Of a stretch of DNA of 64,000 nucleotides, positions 9,057 to 16,581 are shown in pieces. The stretch is from Nesterenkonia sandarakina. Its GTDB lineage: Bacteria; Actinomycetota; Actinomycetes; Actinomycetales; Micrococcaceae. Numbering within the stretch: the stretch's first letter is position 1; the number at the start of each line of letters is the position of its first letter. Where the stretch lies: assembly GCF_013410215.1 (NCBI RefSeq), contig NZ_JACCFQ010000001.1, positions 434,001 to 498,000 of the forward strand. The letters are read 5' to 3'. The position numbers and the translations under genes were made by a program. The notes below the pieces were generated by a model that was not told where the DNA came from, made no database searches, and was given only the letters and a program-made list of their open reading frames with translations.

Positions 9057-10859
9057 TCAGCATGCAGAGTGGCCGCGAGGCAGCTCTCCCACCTCCACCG
9101 GGAGCGTTCCCGGCGCCTGAGTTCCGGCGAGCACCGCGGCGAGAGCCTGGAAGGACTCCTCGGTGCGCCCGTAGAGCGCGATCTGCGTGGCCGCATCGGC
9201 TCCAGCCAAGACCTCGGGGCGGTCCAGGGCGACCGCGACGTCTCCCCCGGCGGCGCTGGACTCCCCGACCAGGTTCACCACAGTCCCGGTGCCCACGCTG
9301 AGGCCGGCGGCCTCGGCGGCTGCGGTCAGCCGGGAACGATCCTGTTCACTGCCGCCCACGATGCTGATGCCGGAGGCGGCCAGGTCCGCCTCGCACTCCC
9401 CAGCGACCAGGGTCACCGCGGATTCACTCAGCTGCGCCGCAGTCGCTTCTGCACTGCCGGAATCCGATTTCGCGGCGGCGTCTTCATCCTCCTGCTCCCC
9501 GCGCAGCTCCTCGGGCAGCTGAGCTCCCGGCCCGGCGGCGAGATCCCCGGCGGCCAGCTCGGCCTGCCAGAGCTGCAGCGCAGCGACACGTTCCGCCGCC
9601 TCCTCAAGGCGTTCGCGGTCCAGCTCGCCCGACTCCACGGCCGCGAGGATGCCGGCGTGCGCGCCGCGGACATCGGCGGGCATCAGCAGCAGGTCCGCGC
9701 CTGCGGTGAGCGCACTCACGGCGGCCTGGTCACCGCCGTAGCCCTGGACGATGGCGCCCATGTTCAGCGCGTCGGTGACCACCACCCCGTCGTGACCCAG
9801 TTCGCGCAGCTCGGTGTAAGCGGCGGCGGAGAGAGAGGAGGGCACGCCTTCTTCCAGCGCGGGCACCTCGATGTGGCCCATCATGATCATCGGCACACCT
9901 GCCTCGGCGGCCTCGGCGAAGGGCGCCCAGTCCCGGGTGCGCAGCTCCTCGAGGCCGGCGTCCTGGACCGGGAGCGTCTGATGGGAGTCCTCGGTGACCG
10001 ACCCATGCCCGGGGAAATGCTTGATCGATCCGGCCAGGCCACCCTCGGCCAGACCCCGGATGCCCTGCATCGTCAGCTCGGTGACGGCCTCGGCGTCGGA
10101 GCCGAAGGAGCGCGAGCCGATGGTCGGATCTGTGGCCCCCGCGGTGACGTCGCCGTTGGGCGCGAAGCTGGTGCTGAATCCGAGCTCGGCGAGCTCCGAG
10201 GCGAGGAACCGGTGCCCGGTGCGGGCGAGCGCGTCGTCGTCGGGTCCAGCCTCGTCCTGATCAGCCTCGTCCTGATCAGCCTCGTCCTGCCCGGCGGCCG
10301 CTCCGTAGGCCATCGGGGTGGGCCATTCGGTGAGCGGGGCGCCGACTCGGGTGACCAGTCCACCCTCCTGATCCACGCTGATCATCGGGGGCACCTCCCG
10401 CTCTCCGGCGGCCTCGCGCAGGGTGCTCAGCTGGGCGGCCAGCTCCTCGGTGGCCACACCCTGATCCGCGCTCGGCACGTTGGCCCCCATGATGATGGCG
10501 CCGCCCAGGTGCAGCTCCTCGATCAGGTCCGCCATCGGCGCAGCATCGGTGGTGGCGTACTCCCCCACCAACACCGACCCGGCCAGCTCGGTCAGGGAGT
10601 ACTCCGCGACGATCTGCTCGGCGCGCTCCTGATGCTGCGGCCCAGGTCCCGCGAGCGCGGCCTCCCGAGCCTGCTCGGCCTCGACGCGACGCTGCTCTTC
10701 CGCGGCGGCCGCGGACTCCTCGGTGCTCTGCCCGCCGGGGCTGGAGGTGTCCTCGGGGGTTTCAGGACCAGCTCCTGGGGCGCAGGAGCTGAGCAGCAGA
10801 CAGGACAGCGCGGCGGCAACCAGCAGCGGGCGAGGACGCGAGGAACCGGCAGAAGACAT
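9057..10859 (-). CDS. Glycoside hydrolase family 3 lipoprotein, beta-N-acetylhexosaminidase (NagZ-like)
   Basis: A secreted lipoprotein of about 600 residues with lipobox LLLSSC near residue 19. It likely removes N-acetylglucosamine from wall fragments. The family motif SIKHFPGHG with downstream DSHQTLP is present, and the catalytic Asp lies in VVTDALNMG. After the GH3 domain comes an acidic Ser/Ala/Glu linker and a second domain that lacks obvious catalytic motifs. An upstream in-frame extension to 11045 is rejected because it has no signal peptide. ATG 10859 fits the lipoprotein signal. A 15-bp repeat encodes DQDEA units near residue 195. Confidence 0.85.
   Translation of the reverse strand: MSSAGSSRPRPLLVAAALSCLLLSSCAPGAGPETPEDTSSPGGQSTEESAAAAEEQRRVEAEQAREAALAGPGPQHQERAEQIVAEYSLTELAGSVLVGEYATTDAAPMADLIEELHLGGAIIMGANVPSADQGVATEELAAQLSTLREAAGEREVPPMISVDQEGGLVTRVGAPLTEWPTPMAYGAAAGQDEADQDEADQDEAGPDDDALARTGHRFLASELAELGFSTSFAPNGDVTAGATDPTIGSRSFGSDAEAVTELTMQGIRGLAEGGLAGSIKHFPGHGSVTEDSHQTLPVQDAGLEELRTRDWAPFAEAAEAGVPMIMMGHIEVPALEEGVPSSLSAAAYTELRELGHDGVVVTDALNMGAIVQGYGGDQAAVSALTAGADLLLMPADVRGAHAGILAAVESGELDRERLEEAAERVAALQLWQAELAAGDLAAGPGAQLPEELRGEQEDEDAAAKSDSGSAEATAAQLSESAVTLVAGECEADLAASGISIVGGSEQDRSRLTAAAEAAGLSVGTGTVVNLVGESSAAGGDVAVALDRPEVLAGADAATQIALYGRTEESFQALAAVLAGTQAPGTLPVEVGELPRGHSAC
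10248..10292 (-). repeat. 15-bp tandem repeat x3 inside the GH3 gene
   Basis: Units 10248-10262, 10263-10277 and 10278-10292 are the same 15 bases apart from the end of the third. Translated on the minus strand they give repeated DQDEA pentapeptides, in frame. Confidence 0.9.
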
Positions 10860-10866
10860 GTACCTC

Positions 10867-10872
10867 AGGGTA
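10867..10872 (-). promoter_or_regulatory. -10 element of the GH3 gene
   Basis: TACCCT on the minus strand ends seven bases before the ATG at 10859, compatible with a leaderless transcript. A GAGG at 3 bases is too close for a standard ribosome site. Confidence 0.4.
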
Positions 10873-10970
10873 TCCGCGCCGGCTGGACGACAAGGGCAGC
10901 GACCGCGGGCGTGACCTTGCACGCCGAGGCAATGTCCTGCCGGGCGCCAGGCAATGACCGGTCTGGGCAG

Positions 10971-10976
10971 TATTCT
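10971..10976 (+). promoter_or_regulatory. -10 element of the carboxylate-amine ligase gene
   Basis: TATTCT on the plus strand. A transcript starting about 10983 would have a leader of roughly 38 bases carrying the GAGGAG ribosome site at 11009-11014. Confidence 0.4.
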
Positions 10977-11020
10977 GTGTGGTGATGCGGCCGCCGGCCC
11001 CGACACCTGAGGAGCCACTG

Positions 11021-12184
11021 TTGGAACTACCCTTCGCTGAATCACGACGTTCCACCCTGGGCCTCGAGTGGGAGCTGGCGCTGGTGGATCGGCAGACCGG
11101 AGATCTGCGCTCGGTGGCGGACCGCGTCCTGCGCGCCTGTCATCAGGATCTTCCGGAGCTCGGCTCGGAGGATGAGCATCCCTACGTGAAGCAGGAGCTG
11201 CTCACCAACACCGTGGAGCTGGTCACCGATGTCTGCCCAGACGTGAACACCGGGGTGGACCAGCTGCGCGAGACCGCGCGCAACGTGATGCGCCACTGCG
11301 AGCCGCTCGACGTCGAGCTCTACTGCCAGGGCTCGCACCCGTTCGCCGCACCCACCGCGCAGGAGGTCACGGACAAGGAGCGGTACGCGGAGCTGATCAG
11401 ACGCACCCAGTGGTGGGGCCGCCAGATGGTGATCTACGGGGTCCATGTCCACGTGGGCCTGGACGACGTCGCCCAGGCGATGCCCGCGGTCAACGCGCTG
11501 TGCAACTACAACGCGCATTTCCAGGCGCTGACCGCCTCCTCGCCGTACTGGTCAGGTGAGGACACCGGCTACGCCTCGCAGCGCGCCCTGGTCTTCCAGC
11601 AGCTGCCCACCGCCGGGGCCTCCTTCCAGTTCGAGGAGTGGTCCGGCTACGAGAAGGCCGTGAGCGACTTGGAGCACACCGGGGTGATCAACGACGTCAC
11701 CGAGGTGCGCTGGGACGTCCGCGCGGTGCCGAGGCTGGGCACCGTGGAGCTGCGGGTCTGCGACGGCCTGGCCACGCTGGAGGAGATCGCCGGAGTCGCC
11801 GCGCTGACCCAGTGCATCGTGCACTCCACGGTCAAGGACCTGGAGAACGGCGGCAAGGTGGTCTCGATGCCACCCTGGTTCGTGCAGGAGAACAAGTGGC
11901 GGGCCGCGCGCTACGGCCTCGACGCCGAGATCATCCTCAACGCCGAGGGCGACGAGATGCTGGTCACCGATCATCTTCAGCAGGAGCTGAACCGGCTGGA
12001 ACCGGTGGCCAAGGAACTGGGATGCGCCGATGAGCTGGCGCTGGTCGAGCAGATGATGCGCGACGGTGCGGGTTATATGCGGCAGCGCCAGGTTGCGGAG
12101 ACCCACCAGGGGGACCTGCGCCAGGTGGTGCTCGATGCGGCGGCGCGCACCCGGATGTCGATCAACGGGCCCCGACGGGTCTGA
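11021..12184 (+). CDS. Carboxylate-amine ligase, glutamate-cysteine ligase type 2 (YbdK/EgtA-like)
   Basis: A 387-residue member of the GCS2 family, which joins glutamate to cysteine or another amine using ATP. The N-terminus reads MELPFAESRRSTLGLEWELALVD when started at TTG 11021, the usual start of actinobacterial homologues, and GAGGAG lies six bases before it. Open frame continues upstream to GTG 10979, a weaker choice. Later features are VKQELLTNTVELVTDV, VHVHVGLDD and RLGTVELRVCDG, typical of the family active site. The product could be gamma-glutamylcysteine, but many family members have unknown substrates. It is a single gene, convergent with tsaD. Confidence 0.85.
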   Translation: MELPFAESRRSTLGLEWELALVDRQTGDLRSVADRVLRACHQDLPELGSEDEHPYVKQELLTNTVELVTDVCPDVNTGVDQLRETARNVMRHCEPLDVELYCQGSHPFAAPTAQEVTDKERYAELIRRTQWWGRQMVIYGVHVHVGLDDVAQAMPAVNALCNYNAHFQALTASSPYWSGEDTGYASQRALVFQQLPTAGASFQFEEWSGYEKAVSDLEHTGVINDVTEVRWDVRAVPRLGTVELRVCDGLATLEEIAGVAALTQCIVHSTVKDLENGGKVVSMPPWFVQENKWRAARYGLDAEIILNAEGDEMLVTDHLQQELNRLEPVAKELGCADELALVEQMMRDGAGYMRQRQVAETHQGDLRQVVLDAAARTRMSINGPRRV

Positions 12185-12211
12185 TCCGACCAGCCCTCAG
12201 CGGGAGCCGGC

Positions 12212-13387
12212 TCAGACGCTGATCCGCTGAACCGGCTGGGAGGAATCGGCCGGGATCGAGAGCGAGGACGGCGCCGTCCCGGCGGCGACGAGCTGGGCGC
12301 CCAACGCGGCGACCATCGCGCCGTTGTCGGTGCACAGGCTCACCGGGGGGATCTGCAGCTCGATGCCGGCGTCGGCGCAGCGGTGCGCCAGCAGCTCGCG
12401 CAGCCGCTTGTTCGCCGCGACTCCCCCGCCCAGCAGCAGCGTGGTGATCCCGTGCTCCGTGGCGGCGCGCACCGCTTTGGCGGTGATCACGTCCACCACG
12501 GCCTCCTGGAAGCTGGCCGCGATATCGGCCACCGGGACCGGCTTTCCGGCGGCCTCGAACTGCTCCACCGCGCGGGCCACCGCGGTCTTCAGCCCGGAGA
12601 AGGACCAGTTGTGCCGGTGCTTTCCCGGGGTCTGCGCAGAGCCTTCGAACTTCGGCAGGGTCAGCCCGCGCGGGAACCGGAAGGCCTGCGGATCCCCGCT
12701 GGCTGCCGCGGCGTCGATCGCGGGTCCCCCCGGGTAGCCCAGGCCCAGCAGGCGCGCGGTCTTGTCGAAGGCCTCACCGGCGGCGTCGTCGATCGTGGAG
12801 CCCAGCAGCTGGACATCACTGGTCAGCGAGCCGACCCGCAGGATCTCCGTGTGCCCGCCGGAGACCAGCAGCGCCCCGGAGTTCTGCGGCAGCTCCCGCA
12901 TACCGGATTGCCCGGTGCCGTTCGCCGCAGTGCCGTTCCCTGCGGTGCCGTTCTCTGCAGTGCCGATCCCCCCGGGACGGTGGTGCTCCGCCGGGTCCAG
13001 CAGGCCCACGCCGACGTGGGCGACGAGGTGGTTGACCCCGTAGAGCGGCTTGCCGGCGGCCAGGGCGAGTCCCTTGGCGGCGGAGAGTCCCACCATCAGG
13101 GCGCCGGCCAGGCCGGGGCCCGCGGTCACAGCGATCGCGTCCACCTCGTCGAGCTCGATCCCAGCGGTGTCCAATGCCTGGCGAAGCGTAGGCCGGAAGG
13201 CTTCGAGGTGCGCGCGGGCGGCGATCTCCGGGATCACACCGCCGAAGCGGACGTGCTCCTCCATCGAGGAGGAGACGGTGTTCGCCAGCAGCTGGGTTCC
13301 TCGGACGATCCCGATGCCGGTCTCGTCGCAGGAGGTCTCGATGCCGAGCACCAGCGGGGCGCGGGGAGCCGGGGAAGTCTCGGTCAT
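12212..13387 (-). CDS. tsaD: tRNA N6-adenosine threonylcarbamoyltransferase TsaD
   Basis: A 391-residue catalytic subunit of the t6A37 machinery, which transfers threonylcarbamoyl from TC-AMP to ANN-decoding tRNAs. It shows [11 protein letters not shown] near residue 14, the metal-binding HLVAH motif and a C-terminal [12 protein letters not shown]. An extra Gly/Asn-rich segment of roughly 35 residues, partly made of NGTA-type repeats, lies between HLVAH and the SGGHTE motif, so the protein is longer than the usual 340-360 residues. It is the last gene of an overlapping operon with rimI, tsaB, tsaE and alr (4-base overlap with rimI). Confidence 0.96.
   Translation of the reverse strand: MTETSPAPRAPLVLGIETSCDETGIGIVRGTQLLANTVSSSMEEHVRFGGVIPEIAARAHLEAFRPTLRQALDTAGIELDEVDAIAVTAGPGLAGALMVGLSAAKGLALAAGKPLYGVNHLVAHVGVGLLDPAEHHRPGGIGTAENGTAGNGTAANGTGQSGMRELPQNSGALLVSGGHTEILRVGSLTSDVQLLGSTIDDAAGEAFDKTARLLGLGYPGGPAIDAAAASGDPQAFRFPRGLTLPKFEGSAQTPGKHRHNWSFSGLKTAVARAVEQFEAAGKPVPVADIAASFQEAVVDVITAKAVRAATEHGITTLLLGGGVAANKRLRELLAHRCADAGIELQIPPVSLCTDNGAMVAALGAQLVAAGTAPSSLSIPADSSQPVQRISV
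12915..12974 (-). repeat. 15-bp tandem repeat x4 inside tsaD
   Basis: Units begin at 12915, 12930, 12945 and 12960, each opening with gtgccg. They encode degenerate pentapeptides around NGTA in a surface insertion of TsaD. The length is a multiple of three, so the frame is kept. Confidence 0.85.
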
Positions 13388-13935
13388 GGGGTGGGGCTCC
13401 TGAGGTCTGTCGCCGAGCTGGGCGCGGAGAGGTCGGTCAGAGGCTTCGCCATGATCAGCGCGTCCTGGCCGTCGGGGTAGTACTGCGCCCGGGTGTGGAT
13501 GTGGGTGAAGCCCTCACGCCGGTAGAGGGCCTGCGCCCCCGGGTTGTCGGCGCGGACCTCCAGCAGGATCTGCTCGGCGGCGTCCTGACGTGCGGCGAGG
13601 ATCAGCAGGCGCAGCAGACGGGTGCCAAGCCCACGGCCCTGCGCCTCGGGCGCCACCGCCAGGGTCTGCACATCGGCCAGCGGCAGCAGGCACATCATCC
13701 CGGCGTATCCGGCGAGCTGACCGGCGGCATCCCGGGCCACCCAGTAGCGCCGGGTGGGCGCCTCGCCGGAGCTGCCGGTGGTGTGCGCGAGCTCGTCGTA
13801 GAAGAAGCTCTCCGGCCAGGCGTCGTGCGGGAAGAGCCGGTTCTCCAAGGCGAGCACCTCGGGCACGTCCAGCGCCGTCATCTGGCTCACCTGGTGGCGC
13901 TCCGAGTCCGAGCGTTGCACTTCTGGGCTGCTCAT
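13384..13935 (-). CDS. rimI: Ribosomal protein S18 alanine N-acetyltransferase RimI
   Basis: A 183-residue GNAT acetyltransferase. The acetyl-CoA loop reads [18 protein letters not shown], and the C-terminal part contains [16 protein letters not shown], standard for RimI. It would acetylate the N-terminus of ribosomal protein S18 or act more broadly. The gene sits between tsaB and tsaD with 4-base overlaps at both ends, the common actinobacterial order. Assignment rests on motif plus context; other GNAT functions are possible. Confidence 0.88.
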   Translation of the reverse strand: MSSPEVQRSDSERHQVSQMTALDVPEVLALENRLFPHDAWPESFFYDELAHTTGSSGEAPTRRYWVARDAAGQLAGYAGMMCLLPLADVQTLAVAPEAQGRGLGTRLLRLLILAARQDAAEQILLEVRADNPGAQALYRREGFTHIHTRAQYYPDGQDALIMAKPLTDLSAPSSATDLRSPTP

Positions 13936-14720
13936 GAGGCCTGCCTGGCTCTCATCTGGGCCGGCACCTTGGCGTCGGACTCCCGGAGGTAGAGCGGGAG
14001 CGGGTCGCGCAGCACCACACCGGAGCGAGTCTCGGCGGAGCGAGACTCGGCGGGGCGGGGCTCGGCGGAGGGGTCGCGTTCGAGCGCGCGCTCGGCGAGC
14101 TGGCCCAGCTCCACGGCATCGGGCAGCCAGTGCCCCTGTTCCGCCGAGCGCGGGGTCAACACCTGTGGATAGAGGCTCGCCGCGATGCCCACCACCGGCA
14201 GATCCGGCAGTTCGCTGGCGGCACTGACCTGTGGCCCCTCCAGCAGCTCCGCGAATCCATGGGCATCGCTGCGGTAGCGGGCCCAGTACACCTCGCGGCG
14301 CCGAGCATCGCTGGCGGCGAGGAATTCCCCACTCGCGGGTCCTGAGTCCTCAGCCGACGCGTTCTGGGCAGACTGGTTCTGGGCAGGCTGGTTCAGGGCA
14401 CGCTGGGCCAGCGAGTCCAGGCTGCACACCCCGTGCAGCGGCACGCCCCAGACCTCGGCGAGCGAGTGCGCCAGCGCCAGTCCGACCCGCAGCCCGGTGA
14501 AGGGACCCGGCCCCACGCCGACGACGACGCCGCGCAGCCCTGCTCCGGTGACCGCGGCCTCGCGCATCGTCTGCGCCACCGCTTCGGCGAGCACCTCGGC
14601 ATGGGTCGTCGTCTCGGCGGTGCGCCACTGGGCCCGCACCTGGCCGTCGTCGAGCACGGCCACAGAGGCGCCGGCGGAGGAATCGATCGCGAGAAGCACC
14701 CCTCCATCGTAGTTCGTCAC
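13932..14720 (-). CDS. tsaB: tRNA threonylcarbamoyladenosine biosynthesis protein TsaB
   Basis: A 262-residue non-catalytic partner of TsaD with an ASKHA-type N-terminus (LLAIDSSAGASVAVLDDG) and the conserved GVGPGPFTGLRVGLALA segment. It bridges TsaD and TsaE in the t6A complex. Two low-complexity insertions are unusual: a Gln/Asn/Ala stretch (around NQPAQNQSAQNAS) and a C-terminal Ser/Ala/Glu/Arg stretch; both come from 15-bp tandem repeats. Start and stop overlap tsaE and rimI by four bases each. Confidence 0.95.
   Translation of the reverse strand: MTNYDGGVLLAIDSSAGASVAVLDDGQVRAQWRTAETTTHAEVLAEAVAQTMREAAVTGAGLRGVVVGVGPGPFTGLRVGLALAHSLAEVWGVPLHGVCSLDSLAQRALNQPAQNQSAQNASAEDSGPASGEFLAASDARRREVYWARYRSDAHGFAELLEGPQVSAASELPDLPVVGIAASLYPQVLTPRSAEQGHWLPDAVELGQLAERALERDPSAEPRPAESRSAETRSGVVLRDPLPLYLRESDAKVPAQMRARQAS
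14023..14067 (-). repeat. 15-bp tandem repeat x3 in the 3' part of tsaB
   Basis: Units 14023-14037, 14038-14052 and 14053-14067 share the frame gagcgag.ctcggcg with a few substitutions. They encode repeats of the PAESRSAETRS kind. Confidence 0.85.
14361..14405 (-). repeat. 15-bp tandem repeat x3 in the middle of tsaB
   Basis: Units 14361-14375, 14376-14390 and 14391-14405 begin gttctgggca or gttcagggca. On the minus strand they encode QNQPA-like pentapeptides. Confidence 0.88.
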
Positions 14721-15307
14721 AGCTGCGGCGGCTGCGTCCAGTCCGGGCCGTAGCCGCGCAGGACGGCGCGCCGTCGGGCTCCGAGCAGGTCGGCCTCGGT
14801 CTCCGAGAAGTCGGTGCGGATGGTGTCGGCTCCTGGTTCTGTCCCCGGGGTGGAAGCGGCTGCCGGGTCCCGGATCAGCTCGAGATCCAACCAGGACCCA
14901 TCAGCCCCCATCAGCGCCGTCTCAAGGATCCCGCGGCCCCACTCCACCACGGTCACGGAGTCCGCCAGGGTGGAGGCCAGGTCCAGAGACTCCAGGCTCC
15001 CTGACGCGGCCCGGTAGGCATCGACGTGCACCAGGTCCGGACCCTGGTCCTGCGCTCGGTGGATCCTGCTGAGGATGAAGGTCGGTGAGCTGATCGATCC
15101 GCTGACCCGCAACGCGCTGCCCAAGGACTGGGTGAAGGTGGTCTTGCCTGCGCCGAGGCCTCCGGTGAGCACCAGCAGATCACCGGGCCTGAGCTGACCC
15201 GCGAGCGCCTCGGCGAACTGCGCAGTGGCGCTGAGGTCCTCCAGGATCACCTCACGGCTCCAGTGCTCACCCGGCAGCGCGGCGACCGGCCCCTGGTCGC
15301 GGCTCAT
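14717..15307 (-). CDS. tsaE: tRNA threonylcarbamoyladenosine biosynthesis ATPase TsaE
   Basis: A 196-residue P-loop ATPase that resets the TsaBD complex in each t6A cycle. Walker A is LTGGLGAGKTTFTQSLG near residue 47, and the switch SPTFILSRIH follows. The terminal WGRG motif is present (VTVVEWGRGIL). It is somewhat longer than the typical 150-160 residues because of an acidic C-terminal part (AASTPGTEPGADTIR). It overlaps alr upstream and tsaB downstream by four bases. Confidence 0.95.
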   Translation of the reverse strand: MSRDQGPVAALPGEHWSREVILEDLSATAQFAEALAGQLRPGDLLVLTGGLGAGKTTFTQSLGSALRVSGSISSPTFILSRIHRAQDQGPDLVHVDAYRAASGSLESLDLASTLADSVTVVEWGRGILETALMGADGSWLDLELIRDPAAASTPGTEPGADTIRTDFSETEADLLGARRRAVLRGYGPDWTQPPQL

Positions 15308-16536
15308 GCGAGATCCCGCCGCTCTCCCCCGTCTGGGGTGCCCGCAGCGTCCGGCCCTGCGTTCTGTCCAGAGTCCAGCCCCGAGTCCTGCACGATGCGG
15401 GGCACGCGTTCCCCGATCCGGGTGATGATCTCGTAGTTGATGGTTCCGGCGGCGCTGCCCCAGTCGGCGGCTTCGATCCCGGAGTCTCCGCCGAAGATGA
15501 CCACCTCATCCCCGACCTGGACGTCGGTCTCCTCCTCCCCGAGGTCGACCACGAACTGGTCCATGGCCACACGTCCCACTGACTGGTAGCGCCGGCCCTG
15601 GATCCAGACCGGGGCGTGGACCGCCACTCGTGGGATGCCGTCGGCGTAGCCCATCGGGATCAGCGCCAGGCTGGTGGGGCGGTCCACCCGGTGGGTCAGC
15701 CCATAGCTGATGCCCTGGCCGGTGGGGACGCGTTTCACGTTGGCCACTGTGGTGCGCAGCTCCATGGCCGGGCGCAGGCCCAGATCCTCGGCGGTCCGGT
15801 CCGCGAACGGGCTGTGTCCATAGACCCCGACCCCGACCCGGACCATGTCGAAGTGGGCGTCCGGGCGGGAGAAGGCGCCGGGAGTGTTCGCCACATGCCT
15901 CAGATCCGGCACGATCCGATGCTCTTCGGCGAGCTCGAGTGCGCGCCGGTAGACCGCGAGCTGCTCATCGGTCTCGCGACGGTCCGGCTCGTCGGCCACG
16001 GCGAGATGGGTGAAGATCCCCTCCACGCTGAGCAGGCCGCGCTCCTGGTACTGCGCGGCCAGGCGCAGCAGCTCGGGCCATTCCTCGATGGTGCAGCCGT
16101 TGCGACCCAGGCCGGTGTCGATCTTCAGGTGCACCCGGGCGGGCTTCTGCAGGGACTCGGCCGCGCGCGCCACGTGATGGATCTCCCAGCCGGAGATCCC
16201 CAGGTCGATGTGCTCTCCGAGTGCGGCGGCGAAGTCCGTTCCCCGGGTGTGCAGCCAGGCCAGGATCGGCGCCTGGATTCCGGCTCTGCGCAGCACCAGC
16301 GCCTCACTGACATGGGCGGTGCCCAGCCAGTCGGCTCCTGCCTCGAGCGCGGCTCGGGCCGCGGTGACGGCGCCGTGTCCGTAGCCCTCGGCCTTCACGG
16401 CCACCAGCACCTTTGCTGGCTGCACATAGGACGCGATGGTGCGCACGTTGTGCCTGATCGCCGCAGGGTCGATCACCGCTGCGCGCTCAGCGGCCTCGGG
16501 GTGGAAGGTGGCGCGGGGGTCGCCGTGGATGCTCAT
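15304..16536 (-). CDS. alr: Alanine racemase
   Basis: A 410-residue fold-type III PLP enzyme that makes D-alanine for peptidoglycan. The PLP lysine lies in VLVAVKAEGYGHGAV near residue 48, and the second catalytic part includes RVGVGVYGHSPF and GYADGIPR. The last 30 residues (SGLDSGQNAGPDAAGTP) are a hydrophilic tail. The gene begins the tightly overlapped alr-tsaE-tsaB-rimI-tsaD run, 45 bases after nnr. A -10-like TAGGGT lies six bases before the ATG and no ribosome site is seen, so a leaderless start independent of nnr is possible. Confidence 0.95.
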   Translation of the reverse strand: MSIHGDPRATFHPEAAERAAVIDPAAIRHNVRTIASYVQPAKVLVAVKAEGYGHGAVTAARAALEAGADWLGTAHVSEALVLRRAGIQAPILAWLHTRGTDFAAALGEHIDLGISGWEIHHVARAAESLQKPARVHLKIDTGLGRNGCTIEEWPELLRLAAQYQERGLLSVEGIFTHLAVADEPDRRETDEQLAVYRRALELAEEHRIVPDLRHVANTPGAFSRPDAHFDMVRVGVGVYGHSPFADRTAEDLGLRPAMELRTTVANVKRVPTGQGISYGLTHRVDRPTSLALIPMGYADGIPRVAVHAPVWIQGRRYQSVGRVAMDQFVVDLGEEETDVQVGDEVVIFGGDSGIEAADWGSAAGTINYEIITRIGERVPRIVQDSGLDSGQNAGPDAAGTPDGGERRDLA

Positions 16537-16542
16537 GGAACC

Positions 16543-16548
16543 ACCCTA
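16543..16548 (-). promoter_or_regulatory. -10 element upstream of alr
   Basis: TAGGGT on the minus strand, six bases before the alr ATG. This suggests a leaderless transcript for alr and the t6A genes. Confidence 0.4.
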
Positions 16549-16581
16549 TCGAGTGCCATGGACACGGTCGCGGCGCGGCCG

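Noticed and set aside
9069-10985. 638-codon plus-strand frame
   Set aside because: Antisense of the GH3 lipoprotein gene, which has clear catalytic motifs and a signal peptide.
10971-10985. Leaderless start of the carboxylate-amine ligase at GTG 10979 or ATG 10985
   Set aside because: TTG 11021 has a well-spaced GAGGAG site and gives the family's usual N-terminus, so a short leader is more likely.
12915-14405. Repeats as phase-variation switches
   Set aside because: All units are multiples of three, so copy changes would alter loop length, not reading frame.
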